Shown in pieces: positions 34,501 through 44,962 of a stretch of DNA of 64,000 nt (within the stretch, counting starts at the first letter, position 1; each line of letters starts with the position of its first letter). The stretch comes from Lineus longissimus. Taxonomy: Eukaryota > Nemertea > Pilidiophora > Heteronemertea > Lineidae. The notes beneath the pieces were generated by a model, which did not search any database, had not been told where the DNA came from, and saw only the letters and a program-made list of their open reading frames with translations. Both the position numbers and the translations under genes were made by a program. The DNA lies in contig NC_088326.1 of the NCBI RefSeq assembly GCF_910592395.1, forward strand, positions 67,001 to 131,000, written 5' to 3'.

Positions 34501-36056
34501 TTGTTTTTAATCATCCTGTCCGCCTGCCTGCATCAAGCTAACTTTTTTCGAATTTCCAATCAAATATATGCAAAATTTTTGCAAGGGGGCAACTTTTGGT
34601 GACCCTTGACCTGTGACCTGGTAGAGGTCCTATCATCCAATCCCGCAATCCGGGGATTCCCCATCGTGATTTCCCCCTGCGATTCCCTGTCATACACGCA
34701 GGCGATCATTGCCACTTACTGCAGGCCCGCGCGCGAAATTTTTTTCTGCAGGATACTTCTGCCATAGTGTACATCTGACAGCCAATCAGAATTCAAGGCA
34801 AGCACGTGTCTTTGTTGACATCATCTTTCCACATGGCGCAATAATGTCAACAATGCCACGTGTTCTGATAATCTTGGAAAGAACAAGTTAGCAAATGGTT
34901 AGAGGAGTATATTAGCTAAAATATATTTATTTGCAGTATCTTAACATGTATTTTCATTGTCGAGTGGACTGTATTTATTGGACTTGTCTGTTAAGGCGCA
35001 CTGTGCTCGGCAAAATAGCCGAGGTTGAATGTTTATCTGTCAACCGTGTAACTAGTTCTGCTGTATATGCATAGGTGGCGCCACCATTCAATTTTATTTT
35101 GTTTGCTTGTCAAAATGTGTTTTATACAATGGCCCTTCAACAATGTTCAAACTACCAAAATAGGCCTGATACCTTCAACAGCAGACATCGGATACACTGT
35201 CCCTTTAATAATTATCAACATTGGCAACACTGTCAGTGTCACTGCCCCTTAAAATTTCACAAATCGCGAGACATCGGATACACTGTCCCTTTAATAATTA
35301 TCAACATTGGAACACTGTCAGTGTCACTGCCCCTTAAAATTTCACAAATCAATGCATGAACTGCAATGTAGGATCAGATCAGCTGATGCCTCTTTTGTAC
35401 GCATAATATCATCAATTTTACAATGAATCTGTGCAATTCATTCCTAAACACTACGACACAAACCTTGAGTTGAGCATACTTGGGGTGAGACAATTATTGT
35501 CACATTCACAATTGAAGTGGCACTCGGCATGCGACTCGGTATCGTCCATTGTATTTGCATTATCATGCATAAATAAACAGTGTGACGTCAAAGATCGCGC
35601 CAATTGTGATTGGCTGTCAGATGTACACTGTGGCAGAAGTATCCTGCAGAAAAAAATTTCGCGGCCCGCGCCGACGCAATTATCTCGCTTGGCCAATCAG
35701 GAGGCGTCTAAGATCTCCAGGAAATTCTCGCATTTGATTGGTTTGGACAACCGCGGGAAATTTCGTGGGACGATGATTGGTTACCGCGTGATTGACGGCT
35801 GTGATTGTGGGCATACCGACGGACCATCGACCACGCTCAGTCGAGTCAATCAATGATCGGCGATGAAATTCCATCATATTCAGTCAGCAATTTCTCAAAA
35901 TAAATTTAGCGCAAAACGATGATTTTAGTTTAAACATGATCTTGACAAAATACTCTAAAAGATAAATGCAAAATTGAGTTGATAATCATGATGCTTACAT
36001 TCGTATTTTACCGGAACATTCGGATCAAAATCTGCATTATCAGGCGCTGAAGCCAT
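31558..36056 (-). CDS. ZBTB8OS: Archease, tRNA-splicing ligase cofactor
   Basis: Seven exons chain with closed phases: 35999-36056, 34417-34441, 33693-33735, 33226-33393, 32340-32392, 31969-32005 and 31558-31659. They encode 161 residues, close to the human 167. The motifs come in archease order: KYEYLDHPADFQ, IHSWGDTLQEAFEQ, SAVGMFGIMTDL, LLFHFLDEALF, YGEEFQIGKHPQ, NCEVKAITYSNIQI and a C-terminal LFVIVDV. Archease activates the RTCB RNA ligase by promoting its guanylylation, in tRNA splicing and XBP1 mRNA splicing. One oddity is DHPAD where the family usually reads DHTAD; the flanking Asp residues are kept. Two of the exons are only 25 and 37 bp. Introns 1 and 2 each carry an inverted-repeat element. 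The gene diverges from IQCC, with 87 bp between start codons. Confidence 0.95.
32845..32925. repeat. GC-rich 61-bp tandem duplication
   Basis: The phrase aggacccaacgcgccgcgta, followed by gcggcaaaa(c/t)agcgaa(c/g)ctagcgaaac, occurs twice in a row about 61 bp apart. It is CpG-rich compared with its surroundings and lies in an archease intron. It may be a fragment of a dispersed element. Confidence 0.7.
33861..34350. mobile_element. Fold-back element in archease intron 2
   Basis: Arms 33861-33986 and 34224-34350 are inverted copies of about 126 bp with more than 95 percent identity by eye (acaatcaagatgtacagacc .. to .. actgcgttgcgctcaa). The loop of about 240 bp has no coding capacity that I can support. 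The structure is that of a MITE or fold-back transposon. It sits in the 675-bp intron between archease exons 2 and 3. Confidence 0.8.
34721..35672. mobile_element. Candidate non-autonomous DNA transposon in archease intron 1
   Basis: Arms at about 34724-34787 and 35607-35672 are inverted copies sharing gcgaaatttttttctgcagg, then atacttctgcca.agtgtac and atctgacagccaatca. They bound a segment of about 950 bp without coding capacity. Inside, at about 35185-35350, an 80-bp block (gacatcggatacactgtccc .. aaaatttcacaaatc) is duplicated in tandem. I could not define a target-site duplication, so the exact ends are uncertain. Confidence 0.65.
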
Positions 36057-36143
36057 GATGGAGGCCGACATGTTTTTGTCATGTGACTTGTGCTTTTAAC
36101 GAATCAAATTGGTGTATTAGTACAAGGTCATGGGTCATTCAGT
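36057..36143. promoter_or_regulatory. Bidirectional promoter of archease and IQCC
   Basis: Only 87 bp separate the two start codons. The interval contains gtcatgtgac (36078-36087), an E-box of the USF/MiT type, and aggtca-t-gggtca (36125-36137), a DR1 nuclear-receptor element. The IQCC start codon itself sits in atggcggcc, a YY1-like site. There is no TATA box. The transcription starts of both genes must lie inside this interval or inside the opposite gene. Confidence 0.7.
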
Positions 36144-38387
36144 ATGGCGGCCAAAACAAACGAATCCCTTTTTGCCGACACATCTTTTGCAAGTTACTCA
36201 CAAGATGATACGACGACAATTATTTATCTGCAGGTACAGAAAATGAGCATAGTTTAAAGATATTGTGCGCGAAGTTTCATGAGGATCGGGTTCTTAATTC
36301 TTGAGGTATTGCAGAGTGAAGTTTGATATCTGATCCAAAATTAAAAATGTACAGCCTGTACTGTTTACAGCACACCACACGCCTGCTCTCGTCATGGGTG
36401 CTGTTGTATCCTGGCACCAGTGGTTTTCACTAGAGTACTCGGCCTCTCGATGTATACCAATACTATTTGACGTAGCCAAGGAATAGTCGAGGGCAAGTGG
36501 CCTGTAGGATAGGAATGGATTAGGGAAGGAGGAGCCGGCGGACTCGAGCATTGACATGTTCACAATTGTTGATGAAAGATTTACAAATGGAGGACATCTG
36601 GCCAGCTCTGGTTCAGCACATGATTGTGGTAGGCCTATACAGCTGGCCCTTGAGATCAGAGCTAGTTAGCAAGTGGTTCAGCACATGATTGTGGTAGGCC
36701 TATACTGCTGGTGCTTGAGATCAGAGCTAGTTAGCAAGCCAACAGCCAAGCCGATCCTAAATCATCATTTGTCTGATACCATCATCATTGACAGTGATCT
36801 AATAACCTTTTCTTACTTTTCAGGCCATGGTAAGAGGCACTCGGACAAGGAAGCAGTTCCAAAAGTTGCGTGATGTTTATCAGGAAATATTCCAGGAAGT
36901 TGAAGTGGACAGTCGTTGGGAGATGACATATCCAAACACCAGATTATGTCTTCCAGATTTCGATAAAAAGTCGAGGCAGAAGTCACAAGTCAGGGAAATA
37001 ATGTCTCAACAATCGGGCCAAGAATTTGATCAGCTATCTGTTGTAACTGATGAATTTAGTGGCAGTGACAGGGAAGCTGATAAAGAGTTGTTACTCCTGG
37101 TGGAAACTCCTCTTAGTAATAGTGGTGTGACAGCTGATGTGTCAAGCATGGCCTCTGACAATGGTTTGGGAAGAAGACTTTCAAACACTAAGAAATTTAC
37201 AAAACATACTATGTCTTCTGCTATGAGGAAAGAAATTAACTGTTCACTGGATGAAGATCTTCCTGTCAAAGAAGCGTGCCCTCGGCCAGCTCAATCTGAT
37301 TCAGAGTGTAGGGAGGAAACATCGGATATATCGAGTGCATCTAATCATGAGAAAACAATGTCTACAGGTGAAAAGGGACAGTCCTCGTCATCATTCAAAA
37401 GTGAGACGGCCAATTGTGGGCGCCAGAATCCTGTGGTGGAAGAAATGAGCAACCATCAAAAGATACCAGATGCAAGTCAGTCTTTAAAAACTAGAGACAC
37501 TGAGGCCGAAATATCCGATAAGAAAAATGACATTGTGGCTGTCTCAGATAAGAATTTGGATGGAAGAAATTATGTTCTTAAACCACAAGACATCTTCAGT
37601 GAGACAATACCAGAACCTGTCCATGGCATGAGTCACAGCACTCCACATCATGACCTCACCACCGTCAGTGCGCTGCCCCCTGGTGTTGACATGACCAACC
37701 AGAAGATCAATTTCAGCGAGAGTTTTGGTGATAGTACGTCGGTATGGGACAGCATTCAGTCTGCTGAAGGTATGTTTGTGAACCTCGGGGCCCTACTGTG
37801 AAATCAGTCAGGAGTCGTACACGCATTCACTCAATTCATTCCTGCAGCTTGACATTTTTTATATCAGCTGTCCCACTGGTGCAAATAAAACTACTGTTAA
37901 TGTGACTTTCAGCATTACATCCGTCTCGTCACCTTCACAGTTTTGCAGCTCCTGACCAAGTTTACAGTAATCTGTTCAATATGAATTGATTCTCCCAATA
38001 TTTCAGATGCAGAGATCCTGCGCCATGCCAATGACCCCGTGGCGTTGGAGAAAGTCCGAGAGAATGTCTCGCTAGAGTTACTCTGGATACAGCAAGCTAT
38101 TGACAGCAGGAAAAACGTAAGTGGTGACCATATTACAAGCCTCGCAGTGAATGAGGATGGATAACATGCCATGGTTTCTGTAGCTCCCCCTGCACAGGTC
38201 AATCACTGGTCAACTTCCCAGGCAAGACTGGTACCCATTAAATGGAGTGGAGAGAAGTCTCTTCCTCAATGTCACAAGATGATACATCAGTGAGGCAAGC
38301 TTCTATAGTTCTAACCATCTTACTTTTATCTCCTTTCAGTACCTGAAGCTGAAAAAGAAGCTAGCTGGACAGGACAAGATGGATTGA
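36144..38387 (+). CDS. IQCC: IQCC, IQ-motif protein C
   Basis: Exons 36144-36233, 36824-37769, 38007-38116 and 38340-38387 chain with closed phases and encode 397 residues. The IQ motif (LQAMVRGTRTRKQ, about residues 29-41) is split by intron 1 exactly between its Gln and the next residue; a helical RKQFQKLRDVYQEIFQEVE follows. The middle is long, polar and disordered. The end has VRENVSLELLWIQQAIDSRK then YLKLKKKLAG, which matches the conserved C-terminal patch of vertebrate IQCC as I remember it. The IQ motif predicts calmodulin or myosin light-chain binding; the cellular role is not established. Intron 1 contains a 66-bp tandem duplication at about 36605-36735. The gene shares its promoter with archease and converges with TAF5L. 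Confidence 0.85.
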
Positions 38388-39654
38388 GGAATGATTGATG
38401 GACAGGATAAGAAGACACCCTGTGTTATGTTTCAACTATCAGAGAAAGAAATAGTGACAATATGCTTTCTGTAATTTGGTTTTGCGCAAAATATACATCT
38501 GGCTGAGAGAAGCCGTGGGGCGTTATTGTCTGTGCAGAAACATTCAGAGTGAACCTTCGATTTTGATGTCTCTAAGCAAAGTTATCGGGCCGAGTAATGT
38601 GGTTATCAGCATTTGAGATGCTTGGTTCATAAAATATATGCAGGTCATAAGTTAAAACAAGTCTTTTGTTACAATTTCTATCTGATACTGGATGGCCTCC
38701 CATTTGCCTTTGAACTCCATCACTATCGGCCCATTCAAATATCTAAATTCAGGAATAATCTCAAAACATCCTCCAGGATTGAAGACAATGGGAGCAAATG
38801 AACTGGCACGACATGGGATGAATGTTCCCATACATATATGACAATTGAAGACTACAATCAACCTGTTGAGACTTCTTGTCATTAAATGTAGGATCAACAC
38901 CTCGATGTGTGTCGTTCATCATGAAGAGACGTGGTCACCATGGCCAATGTTGGTCCTCTGAACACATTAGGGACAGGTAAAGTCTTGGGGTTGAGAAAGT
39001 GTAAGGTGCTGGTGTAACACCATCACTACACCAACCCTGGACCACCCTGCTCAGTGTTGGGTAACACTGTTTGAGGTAGGAATCGACAGAGGCTAGTTCC
39101 TTATGTGCATCACTGACACACGACATCTGCAAGAATATTTCAGCAGAAATAAACAAATATAGAGAGTTTGTTAAAAATATATATATATCTGTAATAATAT
39201 TAAAGAGAGTAAAAAATGACACTCCTGATCGTATCGGGATACATAGCACTTGTACAAGGTCTCAAGTATAACTAGTAAAGGAGAACCTAACATGACTTAT
39301 GTGCTGTGTTTTATTCTTCAACTTGAAGAGTTGATGATCTGTCTCCAGATGTTCAGCAGGCACATAAACTAATACTACATGACATTCTTCAACATGGCTT
39401 TGTTCAAACCCTCTGTCGATGTGAACTGACCTCACAGCCTGACATGTTTCTCCTGATGTTGTTTACAGGGTATTTCAATAAAGGATACCATACATTCATG
39501 CACGAGGGCATGCATGAGGCCAGCCATATTGCCTTGAAATTCAGAAAGTCTCTCGCTGGTTGGCACATCAAGATGACAAGCAGCTGTAAAATCTCCAGCC
39601 CGAGGCAGTACAGTAATCTGACTAACAGAGCAAACTCCTCGTCCTCAATGACAA
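38388..39654. other. Convergent 3' spacer, IQCC and TAF5L
   Basis: This stretch holds the 3' UTRs of two genes that run towards each other. I see no splice-flanked coding exon, array or mobile element. Short frames here (for example on the minus strand at 38652-38900) have no family resemblance. Confidence 0.55.
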
Positions 39655-42600
39655 TCACGACTGTATTGCTCCGGCTGCCAGCAATAGATTATTCTTGGTA
39701 TACTCCATGTACTGAACGGTGGTTGACTTGGTCGGAAATGCACCGAGGAGCTCCGAGGATGTGTGACCGTCTGAGCTGAAACAAGAAGAGAAGTGGACCA
39801 TTTACTGATTGCTTGATGCCCGGACACGAATACTGATTGTTGGAGCTGAGTGATGGGTTAACTGTAGCTTCTCTTCCCTGCCTATCATATCATCTTACCT
39901 GGATAAGGAAGACATTGACCCTGACAGCACGTTACTGTTGATTCCCTTCTTCACATCCCATATACGTAGAACACAGTCTAATCCACCCGAGGCAAGCATC
40001 GAGCTGTCCTGATTGAAACACAAACTATGAATCGTATCCGTATGACCTTTTAATTCCTTGAGAAGTGATCCGGATGCTATGTCCCATAACCGGATGCGGC
40101 GGTCTTCACCTGCCGACGCGAGATAGCGGCCATTTGGTGAGAAAGCGAGCGCCAAGACGCTTGCACGATGTCCTTGTAATAAGCGGACCGTCCGTCCGGT
40201 CTGCACGCTCCATAATCTCACTGTTTTGTCACCGCCCCCAGAGGCGATGTAGCTGCCGTTTGGATGGAATTGCACACACTGGAAAGAAAGGTTCAGAGAG
40301 ATTAAGCACGACCACTACACCTCTATCACTGTTGATATGAGAGCTGGCACAGATTAGCAGGCTTACAACAGGTTCTGACATCATGTGCTTTAACAAGTTC
40401 AAAACTATTTACGGGCAAACTGACATAGCGCCAGACATTGTGAAGAAAGGAACTGGTATACTTACATCAACATCAAGTGTGTGACCCACTAAAGTTTTGA
40501 GTGGAAACACCCGATCTGTCGTCCATAACCGCACCGTCTTGTCTTGAGAGCCACTGGCGAAATAGCAGCCAAGATCACTGCAAGATGCAAGCATCTGTCA
40601 TTAGATGATGCTGGAGTAGTCTTTCTACTTGTACAGGTATCTTATAACTAGAAATAATCAGAGTGTACAGCTGGGTGTATACATACATACCTTATTGCAA
40701 TATCCCACACAGGGTAATTATGGCCACTGTATTTCACTATGTTGGTGTGGGTATCCATACTCCATAATCGTACTGAAATTGAAGGTGAAAGACGTTTCAG
40801 CACAGAAGACTTATGGAAGGTACACGGAAACGCCACTGCCCATTTCATTGAGAGTTGTAAGTCACAAGTGACCTATAGTAACTCTCCAATTACTGTTTTA
40901 GGGATCAACCCATAATGTTGAGATCACAAGGTCAAAAGCGTCACCCGATTTGTATGAGAGTTAATGTAATCACATCAACAAAAGACAAGACTCACTTGTT
41001 GTATCTTCTGAACAGGATAATAAATAGCGACTATCGTTGGTGAAGCATGTCTTATAAACAGCGCCACTATGACCAGACATCTTCACCATTTCTTCATAAT
41101 GACTGAAACGAGAACACATAACATCTTTCTGAAGAGATAAGACACTTGTTCTCACAAGATATTGTCAGGTTGCAATCACTGAATTTGCTTGAAAACAAAG
41201 CTTAAGCTAGCAAGAGCTATGAAATCATTAGAACAGGTTTTTCTCAACAAACAACCGATATTCACCTTTTCTTCGTCTCTTCCTCCAGGTAGTCACCACT
41301 GAGATGGATCTGAGCAACATCGACCATCGTCGCTCGGGAGCTGAACAACTGTGGTGTAAGGCTCCATAACTTGATACATGATTCCTCAAAACCTCCGCAC
41401 AGGACTTTCTTATCCGGTGAAATAGTACATGAGGAGAGACTGAAATAGTACATGAGGAGAGACTGAAATAGTAAAGATTGATGTCTGAAGTTTCTGGTTT
41501 CTTCGCTATCTCTGCATTTTCTCTAGCGATCGTTGCAATCTACTAGGCTGGAAACTGATTAGATTCATAAGCCGAGAGCCTTCTGTCTTTGGTCAGGGAG
41601 GAGAGAGCCTTCCGCCTTTGGTGAGGGAGGAGAGCCTTCCGTCTTTGGTGAGGGAGGAGAGAGCCGTTTCTCAACTGGGCGACATCATCTGCCCGTGCTG
41701 GTCGAGGTGTAGATAAGCCTAGGAGTCAAATGTACCTAACTTCTGATAGTGATCGTAACTAGGTAAGCCTTACCCCTGATAAGTATTGATAAAGGTATAA
41801 AATGATATGGATGAGAGGCACGGTGGACCATTCTGTACACGGTGTATACTCTTCTTCAGTGATGTAAGTGATGACACCTTGTTCTCTGTTGTGGAACTAC
41901 TCGTTAATTGTGAGGCATCGAGTTTGTATCCTCCATCTTGGAATTCAACATGGCAGTTGTTGTTGTCTGAAAGATGAACAAGATAGTGATCAAGAGATAG
42001 CCTAGAAACGTCACACAAGGAAAACAGATAGCCTAGAAACATCACACAAGGAAAACAACAGTTTTGGTTGAACGATACAGTCTCAGATTTCCTCTTCTGA
42101 TAAAGGAGAGCTGCATAGCCTTTAATTCATCACTGGCCAACTTTTTAAAAGGATCCATGGGAATAAATCGAGCCATTTCTGGAAACACCGACCTCACCCA
42201 CCTTTGACCTGTATATGTTGGTTGAAGATCTGTAAGAGCACCATGTTATCTTCTCCCTTCAGATAGCGGAACAGATACTGGGTGGCTTCGGGACTCAGTG
42301 GCAGGGAAAACCGATGCTCTCTGGAATAGATAATAGCAGAATCAGCCATCACGTCTGAACACTGCGACAGAACCATTCCTCCTCTACAAGAGACGTTATC
42401 TTACTGACACGCATGTTGCTTAACTGGATTCAAACCAAATGGTAAAGGGAGACAGGAACTTACCTAAATGCAGTAATAATCTGGTTGTTCATAACATCTT
42501 CCTTGGTGTAAACCTGCTTCAGAGACTCGAGGATTCTCATCTTCTCGGGACCGTTAGAGAACATGGCATTGTAACGGCTGAAGAATCGATGTGCTGGAAA

Positions 42601-44086
42601 GAAAAAGTTCATGGCAGCTTAATGATATACGTTCCATTTTGTGGATGTATCCTTCAAATGTCAAGTCATATTCATAGACATAATCAAAACTTCAACCGAA
42701 GGTCTCAAACAAGCAAGCAGCATGTACATGTAAGAGAAGAACATCAGAATCCACTCCGAACATGTTCAGATATGAAGAAGGCCTCACCAGGAGTTTTATG
42801 TCCATTGCAGATCAGCTCAAGATAAATGTGGACAAACACAGGATACAACACCTCATACAACTCTCCCTTGATTGGTGAGACAGCATCGTTGATGAAGTTC
42901 TTCAATCTGCAAGATGAGTTCAGATTACAAGAGACAATCACGACAGATATGTTCGACTCGAGCGAAGGAGCGAAGATGCCCTGGCATGGGAATGGAGCAA
43001 TGCATGTTTATTATTGTGGATTCATTAAGCAATAACATTGGTCAACATGCTGTTGAGAATCTCAAGTCTACCAATGAAATGAATTCAATCATTTGCATCT
43101 CTTTCATTCTTTGTGCTCACCTGACATATTGCTGATCACAAGCGGTCACATCACCCGAGATATTGCTATACGAGATGAAGTTGCTCACACTACCTTCTCC
43201 CTGTAGCGTTCCATGAAGGGCCATTTCTTTTACACTCTGCTTCAACTTTACTTCACGCTTGTTTATTGTAGATCCTTGCTCTGGGTCCTGTAAAGTTTAA
43301 GTGGACATTTGAACAGGATTTATCTTGCTACTGAAGATTTCCCCTAGGCTATGAGATAACGTTTGATTCGTTCAAATGCTGCAGACATTGATAGCCAACA
43401 CAAACATACATGGGCCTACTTTATGTTGCCTAGCTATGGCCAGTCAAAGTTCGAGATTAACCGATATAACTGGAGACATTAGACAAGACGGAATGGTGTT
43501 GTCAACGGTTATGTCCAAGTAACAAGCCTCTTACAATGATTACAGGCCGACTACGCCCGTCCCCAACTCGGACCACCAACTCAGACCACCAACTCTGACT
43601 GCCTGTAGGCCTATACTCGAGCGGTATACAAGCCCGGAGCAACTGCAGAATACCCGGGACACTCTGTGCTAAATGATAGGAATGTGTACATAATGTACAG
43701 AGGGACAGAGTGTACATAATGTACAGAGCTACTACTGTCCCGGTGTAACATCTGTGGTTGTTCCCCATGTTTCAGTGTTTCCAAACAATAGGCAGCTAGA
43801 GAGACCATGACTTTTCAATAGGGGGGATACACAGAAAAACTCGTCAATCTATTTTTGAGCGTTCCCAAACAATGAGGGGAAACACTCAAAAACAGAAACA
43901 CTCAAAAACATTACACCGGCTATTCTGGAAGTAAGCCCAGTTGCCCGAGTTGGTGGTTTCGGAGCTTTCACCATTGATCAGCTTAGATTCTGAGCAAACT
44001 AATTGAGTTACCGTAGCGCTGTAGTGTCTTCTCTTGAGATACTGTCCAACGGTATTCTGTACATGATCCGCTCTCACTCGTTTCAT
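39655..44086 (-). CDS. TAF5L: TAF5L, SAGA/PCAF complex WD40 subunit
   Basis: Twelve exons chain with closed phases: 44012-44086, 43121-43287, 42788-42906, 42464-42593, 42202-42320, 41774-41966, 41266-41439, 40996-41102, 40691-40772, 40466-40577, 39899-40278 and 39655-39775. They encode 592 residues, against about 590 in human. The start MKRVRADHVQNTVGQYLKRR is the TAF5L N-terminus. Exons 3-5 form the TAF5 N-terminal domain (LYPVFVHIYLEL, FRYLKGEDN). Exons 7-12 form the WD40 propeller: ESCIKLWSL, MSGHSGAVYKTCF, HNYPVWDIAI, GSQDKTVRLW, GGGDKTVRLWS, SPNGRYLASAGEDRRIRLWD and GGLDCVLRIWD. SPNGRYLASAGED is closer to TAF5L than to TAF5. TAF5L is a core subunit of the GCN5/PCAF histone acetyltransferase coactivator. 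The exon-7 acceptor is duplicated. The gene diverges from RCC1L. Confidence 0.95.
41439..41485 (-). repeat. TAF5L: 22-bp duplication of the TAF5L exon-7 splice acceptor
   Basis: On the plus strand, aatagtacatgaggagagactg occurs twice in a row, ending before 'aaatagtaaag'. Read on the minus strand this makes two identical acceptors (tactatttcag then tctctcctcatg), 22 bp apart. Use of the acceptor nearest the stop codon keeps the frame; use of the outer one adds 22 nt and shifts it. Confidence 0.8.
41565..41665. repeat. Short minisatellite, about 31-bp unit, 3 copies
   Basis: The phrase gagccttc(t/c)gtctttggt(c/g)agggaggaga recurs three times with small changes in unit length. It lies in the TAF5L intron between exons 6 and 7. 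No function is visible. Confidence 0.75.
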
Positions 44087-44962
44087 GGTGAAAAGTGACA
44101 AAAATTGGCGAAAAGTTTGAAATCAGAAAAGTTTGTCACCCATCTTGAAAGCAAACCGCAAGACAAATTCTTTAGACGGCGATTTTCTAAAATTGATATA
44201 GGCCAAAGAAGATGAGTGTCAGATCCCAAACTATAATGAATAGGTATGGTATAAAATATACTACAAGATAGTACTAAGATATAAATAATCGATAGCTGTA
44301 ATGTATTTTTTCCAGTGGGCCACATTTATTTATTCTCTACAGATGTTCCGTAGATTTACTATTTTCCAAGATGTCTGCGACCATGAGCATTCATGCCGGT
44401 GTAACAGTAACAAATGCCCCCTGGAAAAAGTGTCCGGCCCTATTGTATTCTGTAATATGGTTCTATAGAGACCCTGACCGTCAATAGGTCAGAGATTGCG
44501 CATAATAGAATCCTTTGTTTCCCGGGCATTCTATCCTAGGGCATTTTAAACTTCTACACCGGTGACAAATGGACTCTTTCACCAGTCTCCTCCATTCACT
44601 CATTACAGAGACTGGTACTTGACGGCAATTCACTCGTCATGAACTCGATTTGGGGGCGAAAGCCACGTGCTTTACTGCAGGATGGGTAACCTCGATCCAA
44701 GTGAATGATCTGGAATACCAGAGCGCTCGGTATGACACTGACAGTCCATCCACTGTCTGCACTGAAAATGTATGGCTCGCCTCGGGTAAATCAACGCGGT
44801 GGATAGGGCCGAGGTTACCAGGACTTGGTGACAAAATATTCGAATAAAGTCAACTTTCCTCTACTATTGATGAGTGATCTGAGTTATCTAGATCTTGATT
44901 AAACTCTGCATTTGTATTTCAGAGAATAAGATAAGAACGTTTGAACATAGTCGACTGAAAAG
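44087..44962. promoter_or_regulatory. Divergent interval between TAF5L and RCC1L
   Basis: The start codons are 876 bp apart and face away from each other. The right half (44576-44824) is occupied by the second copy of the dispersed repeat. A 3' splice site (gtatttcag) lies at about 44932, 30 bp before the RCC1L start codon, so RCC1L may have a non-coding first exon here. I recognise no specific promoter motif with confidence. Confidence 0.4.
44576..44824 (+). repeat. Dispersed repeat, copy 2
   Basis: This segment matches the reverse complement of 27808-28058. It has the phrases tcgtcatgaactcgatttgg and ggaataccagagcgctcggt, and inverted ggtaacctcg / cgaggttacc motifs at about 44686 and 44812. 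The copy lies between the TAF5L and RCC1L start codons, so its insertion may have spread the two promoters apart. Confidence 0.75.

Noticed and set aside
35431-35856. Plus-strand ORF of 141 codons in archease intron 1
   Set aside because: It covers one arm of the inverted-repeat element and has no family resemblance; more likely chance within the element.
42439-42825. Plus-strand ORF of 128 codons
   Set aside because: It overlaps TAF5L exons 3 and 4 on the other strand, whose phases and family match are secure.
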